Below, one piece after another: positions 24,516 to 34,990 of a DNA stretch of 64,000 nt. A model generated the notes under the pieces. It was not told the origin of the DNA. It was given only the letters and a program-made list of their open reading frames with translations, and made no database searches. Within the stretch, counting starts at the first letter, position 1; every line of letters starts with the position of its first letter. The DNA comes from Sanderia malayensis (lineage: Eukaryota > Cnidaria > Scyphozoa > Semaeostomeae > Pelagiidae): assembly GCA_013076295.1 (NCBI GenBank), contig RQOL01000616.1, positions 5,794,392 through 5,858,391 of the forward strand, read 5' to 3'. The position numbers and the translations under genes are program-made.

Positions 24516-24797
24516 ATGCCACCATGTGCTGCCAATCTACATCTGCACATCGCAAGATCAGCTTATGTAGCAAACATATACAGAAGTGCTGACCGGTTGG
24601 AGTTAGATCTTGAGAGTCCAGTGGAACAAGGCTGGGATGCAAGGGGTAACGCTTCATGGAGTGCCGAGGCCTTCCCTGAAAATGTCGAAGAGCTGCTTCT
24701 GGATGCGAACGAAGCAGATGAAGATGATTACGATGCATCGAATGATGATGCCTTGGAGGATGAATTTACGGATGACTCTTCTGAAGACGAATTCTAA
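24516..24797 (+). pseudogene. Inverted second copy of the transposase C-terminus
   Basis: Ninety-four codons nearly identical to the end of the minus-strand fragment (start MPPCAANLHLH, end DDSSEDEF), with a few substitutions such as EQGWD for EHGWD. Part of the palindromic arm; no separate promoter or start is evident. Confidence 0.7.
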
Positions 24798-25859
24798 GAA
24801 TACGACGAACAAAATGACCTCTCGAACGCAGATAAGCAATTGCATAATCTTTTGTAAATATATTTTACTAGTTCTGTTGAAATAGAAGTTCAGTGGGGCT
24901 GAGCACAATAATACCGATTTTCGAAATTAGCAACCTGAGATTGATCAAAAATGGACATTGACCATGCTCCAAATTTTAGAATATGGACAGTGTCCGTTTT
25001 GAATACGTTTAACAGGTGCGTTCTTTGATGTTTTTTGCTGAAAACGGAGTTCAAACATGAAAACCAGGCTTTGACATGAAATAGGGGCTCAGTGATGCTG
25101 AATTTTGATGTATGGCATCGATTTTCGACATCAGCGACCTGAAATCGATAAGAATCACTGACTTATAAGTTTCAGGCGAAAACAAAGTTTTCACATGAAA
25201 ACAAGGGTTCGGAAATGAACCGAGGCACAAAGGTGCCGAATTTTACTTTATAACCTCAATTTTTGAAATCAGCAGCCAAAAATTGATTGGAATCCATGAA
25301 CTCGCCTATTTTTCGTGAATGTTAATTTTCCATCAAAAACGAGGTTGAAACATGAAATAGAGGCTCGGTGGTACCGATTTCGCCCGTATAACATCGATTT
25401 TCGGAATCAGCGTATTGAAATTGACCAAATGAAGTTGGTCTCGTAAATTCCCTCGTCGGGTGACGATAGACCCCCTTCCTCGCCTGGTCTAAATCATCAC
25501 TGGGGGTCAGGTAGGTATTTCAAATGTTACCCCGAGCAGACCCTGAGGTGAATTGGTAATTTATGCAAGGTAATTTATGCAATGTTACCAATGCATTTAT
25601 GCATTGGTAACATTGATTGGGGGTTTCCACTTATTCAATGGTTAATTTGAGCTTGTATTTTACCAAAGTGCATGCATTATATGCATTACCTTACCCATAC
25701 CCTCAACCTTCGAATAAACGCCTCCCTCCTTGAGTAAGCTCCCTTTCTCTAATAGCTTCGATTTTCCCAACATTTGCATTGATATTAATGCCAAGTATCA
25801 GGACCTTGAAGTTTTGTAGTGAATATATTGCAGGTCGCAGCAAGCTTGGACGTTATAAA

Positions 25860-26035
25860 TGTTAAAGTTATGAGTTTTACGCATAAGAAAAACACAGCGT
25901 TTGGTTGAACATGAAAACAGCGAATATATAAATGTAATGAATAGTAGAATGAAAAACGAACAACTAAAGAGCAGCTATGAAGACAAGTGTTAAACCGGAA
26001 CTACTTGTCACGAATATTTTTCGCATAATTTAACA
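25860..26035 (-). repeat. Copia 3' LTR
   Basis: 176-bp LTR, TG...CA type, downstream of the minus-strand coding frame. Just inside it (complement of 26036-26045) is the purine-rich GAGTGGGAG, a candidate polypurine tract. Confidence 0.95.
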
Positions 26036-26105
26036 CTCCCACTCGAAAAATATAATCATAAAAAATTGTCAATAAATTGTCTCTTTTGAAAGAATTGAAG
26101 TTTGG

Positions 26106-29100
26106 CTAGTTTCTCTTCATCATATTCAGATATGTTCGAAATCTTTCAAAGAGTGTTCTTGGCAATGCCTTTGTCAGCATATCCGCAATCATGTCGTTTG
26201 TAGAGCAATAAGTGAGAACGATTTCCTCACTTTCACATTTATCACGCACTAAATGATATTTGACATCAATGTGCTTGGTTCTTGAATGGTATTTTGGATT
26301 TTTAGACAGAGCGATTGTACCCTGATTATCCTCAAAGATAATACTTGGCTTGTCTTGCACAAAACTTAAATCAGCTAATAATGAACGAAGCCAAACTGCT
26401 TCCTGGGTTGCAAGACATGCCGCAACATACTCAGCTTCTGTCGATGATAGTGCAACGGTTGCCTGTTTCTTGCTAGCCCAACTGACAATACCGCCACAGA
26501 TTGAAAACAAATAACCTGACTGAGATTTGCGTCCATTTAGATTGCCACCCCAGTCTGCATCAACGAATCCAATGAGTTGAACTTCATTTTCTCTTGATCC
26601 ATCGAACTCAATTCCCAAATTGATTGTTCCTTTAATGTAGCGCAATATGCGTTTCACGCTCTGCCAATGTTCTCCACTAGGGTTAGAACAAAATTGGTTT
26701 ACAGACCCCAAGGCTTGAGCAATGTCAGGTCGTGTTGTAGTGACAGCGTAGGTAAGACTACCGATGATTGCTTGATACTTTTGCCTGTCAATTGCATCAC
26801 CATCATGTACAACAAGTGTTGAACCAGTTACTTGAGGTGTTGACACTGGCTTGCAATCTTGCATCCCGTATTTAAGCAACATATCAGACAGATATTTTGC
26901 TTGATGCAACAACATCTTCTTCCTGGCTCTGTCGCGTTCAATCTGTATACCAAGCAGATAATGAACTTCGCCAAGATCTTTCATGCAAAATCGCTTTTGC
27001 AACTCTTTCTTCTCCTTCTCAAGCATTTGGACACTGTTACAAGCTAGCAACAGGTCATCCACAAACAGAGAAATAATAATAAATTCCTCTCCCACTCGCT
27101 TGATGTATAGGCAATTATCAGACTTTGATTGTTCATACCCTTTTTCTTTCAAGAATGTATCCATAGTTGTAAACCAGCATCTTGAAGCTTGCTTAAGTCC
27201 ATACAGACTTTTGTTTAGTTTACAAACGAGATTCTCTTTGCCATCTTCAAGAAAACCTTCGGGTTGATCCATGTAAATCTCTTCCCGTAACTCGCCATTG
27301 AGAAATGCGGTTTGCACGTCCATTTGGTGCAATTCAAGGTCCAGTTGATTAGCTATGGCAAGAACTGTACGTATGGTGGTATATCGTGCAACTGGAGAGT
27401 AAGTTTCTTCAAAATCGACTCCAGCTTCTTGAGAGTACCCTTTAGCAACGAGCCGTGCCTTGTACCTCTCAATTGAGCCATCTGCATGATGCTTGATCTT
27501 GAATACCCAACGGCATCCAATAGGTTTTCTTCCTTGTGGAAGTTGCACAAGATTCCATGCTTCATTCTTCATCAGTGATGAGTATTCGCTATCAAGTGCA
27601 GCTTTCCACTTGCCTTTTGCAGGTGAATTCAAAGCTTGTTGAATTGTTGTGGGTTCTTCTTGGCTTTCATCAGCAGAAACATGAAGTGAATCTTCCACTT
27701 CCCACCAATCTCCAGTTATGCATCCATTTCTCTCTGGAACTTTTCTAATACGATTTGAACGTCGTGGTATGACCACATTTTCAGCATTCTGATTATCCTC
27801 CCCATTGGCACCAGGATCGATTTGCATATCAGCAACAGTTTCTTTGTCTTCTGTTTCTTGTTCACTGTTGTCTATGCAAACATCTGGTTGAGAGATAACA
27901 GGTGTCTCTGCATGCTGGTCATTGGTTTTCTTCCTTTGCAAACGATCACCAAATTCATTTTCAACAAATATTACATCTCTTGATTCATAGACTTGTTTTC
28001 TTTTGGGATCATACAGTCTGTAGCCTTTACTGTGAAGACTGTATCCAATGAAGACGCATTTCTTGGATTTCGGGTCCCATTTCCTCCTTTCTTCTTTCGC
28101 AATATGCATATAAGCATCACAACCAAATACTTTGAAATGAGAGACATCAGGTTTTCTTCCATTGAAGCTTTCATATGGAGTCATGTTTTCCACTGAAACT
28201 GTAGGACTACGATTTCGTAGAATTACTGCTGTTGCCACTGCTTCAGCCCAAAAGATGTAAGGTAATTCTGCATCATGTAGCATTGATCGTGCACTCTCTT
28301 GAATGGTCCTATTCATCCTTTCTGCAACTCCATTCTGTTGTGGTGTTCTGGGAATGCTTCTTTGCTTTACAATACCTTTACTGGCCAAGAATTCATCAAA
28401 TGCTCTTGAGCTATATTCACCCCCATTATCTGAGCGAAAAACTTTGATCTTCTTTCCAGTAACATTGGTGACCATTGCTTCATACTCCTTGAACTTCTGA
28501 AGCACTTGATCCTTTGATTTCATAAAGTATACAGCCACAAATCTGGACTTATCATCGATAAATGTCACAAAATACCGATTACCACCAAGACTAACTGTTT
28601 GCATCGGTCCGCAGACATCACTATGCACTATACCTAGCAGTTCAGATGAACGTGTAGCTTCATCACTAGGAAATGAGTTTCTTTTCTGCTTTCCTTTAGC
28701 ACACCCATGACAGAAACTCATATCTTCTGAATCATTGAAACTTAATCCATTAACAAGCTTCTCATCACGCAGGATTTTCAAATTCCTCATACCAAGGTGA
28801 CCAAATCTTTGATGCCATAATTTAGCTGACTTTTCACCAATAGCACTATGAACTTGATGAGATTGATTGTCCATCATGTTACAATCAAGGATAAACAGCT
28901 TACCATCTTTCTTTCCTGATCCCATCACATTTCCACTCTTATTCAAAATGATACATTGGTCATCTTTGAATATCACTGTAAGGTCTTTATCAACAACTGC
29001 ACGCACCGAAAATAAGTTCTTTACTAATGAAGGAACATACAAGACGTCTGACATCTCTACAGGTTTGTATTTTCCATCAGCCATAACTCTTAGCCATACT

Positions 29101-30086
29101 GTTCCTTTCCCGAGTGCCTCTACTGTGCGATTGTCACCCAAACGAACCTTTTCTGGAACTGAGAATTCATTGTAATTCTTCATCCAGTTCTTATTACAGG
29201 ACATGTGCTGAGACGCCCCCGAATCAATATACCAAATAAAACATTCATCACTGTTTGTATTTGATGATCCCCAAAATAGAGCATTCTTGTTATCAGTAGT
29301 TTCTGTGAAATTCGCTTGCTGCTCATGCTTCTCCTTTGACTTCTTTGGTTTATGACAATCTCGTGCAAAATGTCCTTTTAAGCCACAGTTGAAGCATTTT
29401 CCTCTTTTATTTCCAAATTTTGGCTTGTGCATTGAAGGCTTTTCCTTTGCAGCCACAAGAGCTTTCTCCATCGCAATATCAGGATCAGACGAAACTTCAC
29501 AGCGTTTCCGTTCCTCGTGTAGTAAACGTGCTATCACAAACTCCATGTTCAGATCATCAGCACGTGACTCTAACGCAACAATAAGATTATTGTAAGAGTC
29601 CGGAAGACTGCACAATAGTGTCGCCACTTGATCATCCTCGCTCACTTGAGCTCCCACATAGCTTAACTGTTCAGCTAAACTTCTCATTTTATTAACATGT
29701 TCCATCATAGTATCTCCTTCTGACATCGTAGCAGAAAAATACTGTTTACGTAAGAATAGCTTATTTGCCAAGGATTTTACCTCATAGTGACCTTCCAATT
29801 TTAGCCACGCTTCTCTCGCCGTCTGAGCCGATCGAACCAAAGATAGTTGATTATCACCCAAGGACAAACATATAGTCGCAAAGGCCTTTCTCGCACGCTT
29901 TCGAAATCTCTGAATTGAAGCCTCAGTAGACCCTTCACCAACAGGCTCTTCTTCTTCACCACAAACAATGTTCCAAAGATCTTTATCTTCTAGAATCATT
30001 TGCATCTTGAATTTCCACAAATGGAAATTCTTTCCTTCGAATTTCGCAATGTGCGATGAAACGTAATCGCCTGATCTCTCGGCCAT
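26106..30086 (-). CDS. Copia Gag-Pol polyprotein
   Basis: 1326 aa in one frame. Order: Gag domain; zinc knuckle CFNCGLKGHFARDC; aspartic protease (DSGAS); integrase zinc domain (HQRFGHLG ... CHGCAKGK); integrase core with D in HSDVCGP, D in RSDNGGEYSS and E in GVAERMNRT; reverse transcriptase (FKIKHHADGSIERYKARLVA, TAFLNGEL, FVDDLLLA as the catalytic box); RNase H (LSSTEAEY, DNQGTIALSKN, TKHIDVKYH). The order PR-IN-RT-RH defines the Ty1/copia group. No stop or frameshift is visible. It makes its own cDNA and integrates it through cytoplasmic particles. Confidence 0.97.
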   Translation of the reverse strand: MAERSGDYVSSHIAKFEGKNFHLWKFKMQMILEDKDLWNIVCGEEEEPVGEGSTEASIQRFRKRARKAFATICLSLGDNQLSLVRSAQTAREAWLKLEGHYEVKSLANKLFLRKQYFSATMSEGDTMMEHVNKMRSLAEQLSYVGAQVSEDDQVATLLCSLPDSYNNLIVALESRADDLNMEFVIARLLHEERKRCEVSSDPDIAMEKALVAAKEKPSMHKPKFGNKRGKCFNCGLKGHFARDCHKPKKSKEKHEQQANFTETTDNKNALFWGSSNTNSDECFIWYIDSGASQHMSCNKNWMKNYNEFSVPEKVRLGDNRTVEALGKGTVWLRVMADGKYKPVEMSDVLYVPSLVKNLFSVRAVVDKDLTVIFKDDQCIILNKSGNVMGSGKKDGKLFILDCNMMDNQSHQVHSAIGEKSAKLWHQRFGHLGMRNLKILRDEKLVNGLSFNDSEDMSFCHGCAKGKQKRNSFPSDEATRSSELLGIVHSDVCGPMQTVSLGGNRYFVTFIDDKSRFVAVYFMKSKDQVLQKFKEYEAMVTNVTGKKIKVFRSDNGGEYSSRAFDEFLASKGIVKQRSIPRTPQQNGVAERMNRTIQESARSMLHDAELPYIFWAEAVATAVILRNRSPTVSVENMTPYESFNGRKPDVSHFKVFGCDAYMHIAKEERRKWDPKSKKCVFIGYSLHSKGYRLYDPKRKQVYESRDVIFVENEFGDRLQRKKTNDQHAETPVISQPDVCIDNSEQETEDKETVADMQIDPGANGEDNQNAENVVIPRRSNRIRKVPERNGCITGDWWEVEDSLHVSADESQEEPTTIQQALNSPAKGKWKAALDSEYSSLMKNEAWNLVQLPQGRKPIGCRWVFKIKHHADGSIERYKARLVAKGYSQEAGVDFEETYSPVARYTTIRTVLAIANQLDLELHQMDVQTAFLNGELREEIYMDQPEGFLEDGKENLVCKLNKSLYGLKQASRCWFTTMDTFLKEKGYEQSKSDNCLYIKRVGEEFIIISLFVDDLLLACNSVQMLEKEKKELQKRFCMKDLGEVHYLLGIQIERDRARKKMLLHQAKYLSDMLLKYGMQDCKPVSTPQVTGSTLVVHDGDAIDRQKYQAIIGSLTYAVTTTRPDIAQALGSVNQFCSNPSGEHWQSVKRILRYIKGTINLGIEFDGSRENEVQLIGFVDADWGGNLNGRKSQSGYLFSICGGIVSWASKKQATVALSSTEAEYVAACLATQEAVWLRSLLADLSFVQDKPSIIFEDNQGTIALSKNPKYHSRTKHIDVKYHLVRDKCESEEIVLTYCSTNDMIADMLTKALPRTLFERFRTYLNMMKRN

Positions 30087-30157
30087 AATCGAGAGTAATC
30101 CAAGTCAAATCAATTCATAAACAAAATTTACATTTATTCACTCGATCTTAACCAATC

Positions 30158-30171
30158 CTGGGCCCATAACC
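30158..30171 (-). other. Copia primer-binding site for an internal part of initiator tRNA-Met
   Basis: Directly next to the 5' LTR the minus strand reads GGTTATGGGCCCAG. This is complementary to CTGGGCCCATAACC, the anticodon stem-loop of animal initiator tRNA-Met, not to a tRNA 3' end. The same internal (half-tRNA) priming is known from Drosophila copia. Confidence 0.85.
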
Positions 30172-30347
30172 TGTTAAAGTTATGAGTTTTACGCATAAGA
30201 AATACACAGCGTTTGGTTGAACATGAAAACAGCGAATATATAAATGTAATGAATAGTAGAATGAAAAACGAACAACTAAAGAGCAGCTATGAAGACAAGT
30301 GTTAAACCGGAACTACTTGTCACGAATATTTTTCGCATAATTTAACA
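30172..30347 (-). repeat. Copia 5' LTR
   Basis: 176-bp LTR upstream of the minus-strand Gag-Pol frame; expected to hold the element's promoter. One base (aaaa versus aaat) separates it from the partner LTR. Confidence 0.95.
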
Positions 30348-31460
30348 ATAAATTGATTGTATACGCTCTTTAACCGGAAATGAATTTTCATTGGCTAACG
30401 CGATTTTTCTTAGCGACGTGGTAGCAACGGATCTGGCCAAGGATCTTCACAGTGAAAAGCCTATGGAGCTGCGCCTAACTCGTGTTTTAAAAATGGGTTT
30501 TATCGCGTTATTTTGGTAAAATATTGAACAAGATATGTTTTTCTTGCGGGTTCGTATATGATATTTCAAATTTGTCAAGTTTTTTCAAACATTTTTCACT
30601 TCTGGGTTTTATTTTGCGCTTTGTCAAAACATACCAAATTTAGGCTCGTCCGCCAGTCAATTGGTTAGTATAGTAAACTCAATTATTAGGGTTATATACT
30701 TCTTCTGTTCTGTTGTGAATCGAGGAAATACAGAATTCCAGAAAATACTAATCATAAATAGTGCGGGTTCGTGCTTTTTCGGTTAGTTTTCAAACATCCG
30801 TTAGTTTTCAAACGCAGCTAATGTACGAAATGAAATGTCATGTTTCACTTATATGAGGAGTGCAGACATGAATATGAATTGCGCATTCGTAAATGTTATA
30901 TTTTTCTTTAATTGATTTTGACCTTTTTTGATAGTAGGATGGCGTAATCTCACCCATTTCAGAATTTTTGCAAATAAATAGATGGCATTTTTCCAAGTAA
31001 ATTCTCTTTTGCTACATCAATAGTTTTGAGCTGTTTTGCTGTCCATATTACAAAATGGGTCCATTCAATACGGGCTGATGTCAGTTCAGCTTGTACTTGA
31101 TCCCATTATGAAAGATGGAATAATATAAGATTCAAATGTATAAAACACTTGCTTGAGTAATATATGAAAGTCACAGGAAATAACATTCAACCAAGTGGCT
31201 TGGACTTTTTTCCAAGTATACTAATAAGGTGCACCCTGGATGGAATTACTGAAACACCCTCTAATAAAAGTAAGAGGGACCTTGGAGATCAAATGACCCT
31301 ATTGAAGTAGCACATTCGAGAAGATTGCTCAGGCTTAACTGAAGGTCTAAGTTAAAGAGGATAGTTTCTAACTTGCAAAAAATGTAAACTTAGATAGAGA
31401 ATAAAATTGATAGTTTTTAATGCCAGCTGCACTGCTATCAGTCAGTCTTGAATGGGCCCT

Positions 31461-31830
31461 TATGGCAAGCGGATGTCACCATATTCAGATAAACCCACTT
31501 TTTCTCAGATAAAGTGGGTTTATCTGGAGAAAAACCCACTTTCTCTGCAATAAGTCACTTTTTCTGCAGATAAACCCACTTTTTCTGAAAAACCCACTTT
31601 ATCTAACAGAAAAAGTGGGTTTTTCTGATAAACTGGGTTTTTCTACAGAAAAAGTGGGTTTTTCTCAGATAAAGTGGGTTTTTCTCAGATAAAGTGGGTT
31701 TTTCTCAGATAAAGTGGGTTTTTCTCAGATAAAGTGGGTTTTTCTCAGATAAAGTGGGTTTTTCTCAGATAAAGTGGGTTTTTCTCAGATAAAGTGGGTT
31801 TTGTTTTTCTCAGATAAAGTGGGTTTTTCA
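31461..31830. repeat. Left inverted repeat with 20-bp tandem array
   Basis: The outer ~190 bp contain inverted and direct variants of AAACCCACTTTTTCT. From 31661 to about 31826 there are eight units of TTTCTCAGATAAAGTGGGTT, seven of them at exact 20-bp spacing. The mirror array is at 36820-37050. Confidence 0.95.
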
Positions 31831-31915
31831 AATTCCGCATTGTTGCTACTTGCGTCATAAGCTACGTGGGTGTGATTGTCCACGTGCGACTGTTCGAATG
31901 TTTCAATTTTTTAAA

Positions 31916-34592
31916 ATGGATACTAACCCTGAAATATTTACAGACAATTTTGAAAATTTACTTGGAGATGCCATCTCTAACGTCGAAACCCTGAGACACA
32001 TGCAGTTTCAACGAAAGAATAACCCGAAGAGGAAAGGTCCACGTGGCCCTCGGCCGAAAGTTCTGGCAATAAAAATGTACCATCTTCCGGAGGCATCGCA
32101 AATACCTAGCCTTGGTGTGACAACTCGTGGATTAGTAAAGCAACATATGGATGAAGGATACGGTACGTATAACAATATTTGGTAACATCAAATATACACA
32201 CCAAATATGTACAGAATATTCTTTCCTATTAAAAAAATGTATCGCAGATTTATAAGCTGGGACAATACCTGTCCACCAATTAGAAAATTACCTTTTTAAA
32301 CAATCCCATGATTTCTAAACTTTAACAATCAATGATCCAGCTTACAGAAAAATATGAAATATTACATATAGATAGGTAACAGTATAAATCTTCAAATTAT
32401 GGACACAACAAAACGTGAAATACAAATTCTGGTGTAACCATAACAACAGCATGTATATATATATATATTAGAAAAAATTGCACCTTGACAGGGAGCAAAT
32501 TTGTGGTAATTTTTTCTTAAATTCTAGCAATCGAAAACAGTAACAATACAACTTGAACATAACATATGAGAAAGATCAGATAAACAGAACTGTCAACATA
32601 TATACTTGACATGATTTTAAAGCCGAAGACATTAATTAAACTAAAGGAAGTAAAAGACTAAAATGCAAATGCACAGCATGACATCACACAATTATTTGAG
32701 TTCTTACCAGTTTTCTGCATTTTGTAGGTTTTCCGAAAGAGTGTTTCAACAGCACAACAAACAAATCAAAACAAACATCATTTTCAATCCATTTGAGTGA
32801 AGTGCAAGTCTCCGCAAAAATACGAGAAATTCTCCCAAAGCTGGGCCAACAGGACTTTGATCTGTTTAAAATGGACAAGCGAAGAAAACTCGAACTTGTT
32901 CCAGTGGGTTCACGGGATGCACAAAGTTTATGGGAATTGCACTACCAGGGGGTTTATATTGTCAAAGCTGCTGCTCAGAATGCATATGTCCCTGTTATGC
33001 AACATACTCCTGCTGACAATGTCTTGACTGGTGTTAATGTTAATAGTCTCGCTGAGCAAGATACACTACAACAATCCCAAGATGTTGGAACAATATCTGT
33101 GCCCACCACCTCAAATAACACAACAGCAATAGATATACAATCAAATCTTCCTTCCCAAATGATCCTTCCACCATTGCCCTTTCAACAACAAATTCTTCCT
33201 ACTCAGTTAATTGAATTAACAATAGTTGGTGGAAACAGAGTGGAACGTTTAAGTTTTGGAGGGACTTGTAGACCTCAAGATGTCTATTCCTCAGTTCAGG
33301 AAAAGTTTGGTGTAGCAGACTTTCTGTTGCTCAAAGATGAAAATAGAAACTACATCTTGCCCAAACTAAGCAATTTATCAATGATACAGTGGGGGATACA
33401 ATCTGGAGAAAAATATGTCATTGAGGAAGATATTGACCAATACTTTGGTTTGCCACAGCTTCCAAGTGGTGATGACAGTGATAGTGAAGATCCTGAAATT
33501 TCAATTCGTCAAGTAATGAACAGACAAGAACTACAACTGCGAAGAATTCAGGCTTACACAGCAATATCTGCAACACAGCAATTACTTGTGCGTCGTGACC
33601 AACTAGTGAATGATGCTTTGCAGCAGTATCAAGATACTTCAATTGTCCATCATAAACTGTTTGTTAAATTTGATGGTGAAAGAGGGGAAGACTTGGAAGG
33701 TTTGACCCGAGAGTTCTTCTCCCAATTTTGGCAGAACTGGGCTCAAAAGCTGGTTGGGCACAATAAAAAGTTCATAAATCTTGTACCAAACAGTTTGATT
33801 GGTGCTGAAGAGCTCGGTGCAATAGGGAGGATACTTGTGCATGGGTACATTTTGTGCGGCTATTTGCCATATTTCGTAAATTCAAGTGTTCTCTATTGGT
33901 TGCTTGTTGGACGTGAGCCTTCACTTGACCTCATCTTCAATGAGTTTTTCCTCAGTTTAGATGAAGGAGACCAGCATCTTGTAACTGCAGCACTCGATTC
34001 TGCTGAAATTTCTGAAGAAATGAAAATTCAACTTGGAGCATTCCTTGCTACATACGATTTTGGTATGATCCCAAATAAAGATACACTGATGGGCACCCTG
34101 AAGACACTCTCAAGATATGTAACAATAATAAAACCGTACTATTACCTGCAAGCCATCAGGATACCAATTGAAAAGATTGCATCAAAGCTTTTTGGGGAGC
34201 CAACCGAAGAAGAGTTCACAACAATGTTGAACAGCTTAGTTCCAGCTGGTGTGGAAGTTGTCTCCAAGCTGAAATTTAAATATTCAGACAATGACACGCA
34301 GTATGCGCTTGAAGAAAGAGTGGCAGGTTTTTTGCAAACTTTCCTTGTGTCACTTGGTCGAAATGATATTATGTCCTTTGTGCGTTTCGTCTCTGGTTGT
34401 GAAATTTTGCCTGCGTCTATTCAAGTTGAGTTTAACGGCGAATCGAACGAAGAAATGATGATACCTTCAGCACACACTTGCTCGATTAGTCTGCACATCT
34501 CTCGTTACTTTCTGACCTATCAAAGTCTTCAGTCTGTGTTCAAGAACCTTCTGGTAAACAAACGTTTGTGGTCAAGTTTCGATGTGGTGTGA
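31916..34592 (+). CDS. HECT-domain E3 ubiquitin-ligase-like protein carried by the transposon
   Basis: Exon 1 at 31916-32161 (ATG 31916; 31898 is an alternative start) is joined in phase 1 to exon 2 at 32728-34592, about 700 aa. Exon 1 is basic (KRKGPRGPRPK), possibly nucleic-acid binding. A Gln/Ser-rich middle follows, then an acidic stretch (GDDSDSEDPEIS) and a C-terminal HECT-like domain from about 33650. The domain start resembles HECT N-lobes (FDGERGEDLEGLTREFFSQF), and the end has PSAHTCSISLHISRY, in the place of the catalytic Cys motif (AHTCFN) of the C-lobe. Known HECT enzymes form a ubiquitin thioester on this Cys. Its role in transposition is unknown. Introns and an intact frame suggest it is expressed. 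Confidence 0.85.
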
Positions 34593-34684
34593 TTGATTTC
34601 CTGATCCGATTACCAACGTTGTTTTGTGCTGATTGCTGATTTTTAATGACAATTTAAACAAATTCATTTGCTGTGCTGAGACGT

Positions 34685-34760
34685 ATGTTGCTGTTGCTGT
34701 TGTTGTTATTGTTATTGTTACTGTTATTGGTATTCTGCTGTTGTTGTTGTTGTTACTCTG
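34685..34760. repeat. GTT/GCTGTT microsatellite
   Basis: Run of (T)GTT and TGCTGTTG units just downstream of the HECT gene stop, in the gap between the two convergent transposon genes. Short reading frames across it are not genes. Confidence 0.85.
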
Positions 34761-34990
34761 CTCTTGCATGACTGAATCGGGCAGGATATTTAAAAATAAA
34801 TTTACCAAAATGTAGGCTGAGGTAATTGAATACTAAATGTTACGAAGCAGATAATTAAATATTATTTGGCTCAACAGAATTTGAAAAAGGCCAGTAAGCA
34901 TTTTACAATACATGATATCTAAGCGACCGTCTACATTTGGAGTCAAAAGAAATGGAACGCCAACTGAAAAATTACTGAAGCCGATATAAA

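Larger units (their letters stand above)
22323..25491. mobile_element. Palindromic DNA transposon with XPG/Academ-like nuclease fragment, in an M13 coding exon
   Basis: 3169 bp, ends TAGACCA...TGGTCTA, flanked by AAT at 22320-22322 and 25492-25494. M13 copy 2 has the intact exon (49012-49101) with one AAT, which proves the insertion site. Two inverted arms of about 1.2 kb (22323 to about 23537, and about 23924 to 25491, the latter carrying a 348-bp insertion) surround a unique spacer of about 390 bp. Arm and spacer encode the C-terminal part of a transposase on the minus strand; the other arm carries the same C-terminus on plus. The 3-bp duplication and the nuclease-like motifs suit the Academ superfamily, but that assignment is from memory. 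Confidence 0.85.
25860..30347 (-). mobile_element. Full-length Ty1/copia LTR retrotransposon
   Basis: Two 176-bp LTRs (25860-26035 and 30172-30347) run TGTTAAAG...TTTAACA and differ visibly at one base, flanked by ATAAA at 25855-25859 and 30348-30352. One uninterrupted Gag-Pol frame lies between them on the minus strand. Near-identical LTRs, the 5-bp duplication and an open 1326-codon frame indicate a recent, possibly still competent insertion. It lies in intron 6 of M13 copy 1; copy 2 lacks it (site near 49851-49862). Confidence 0.97.
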
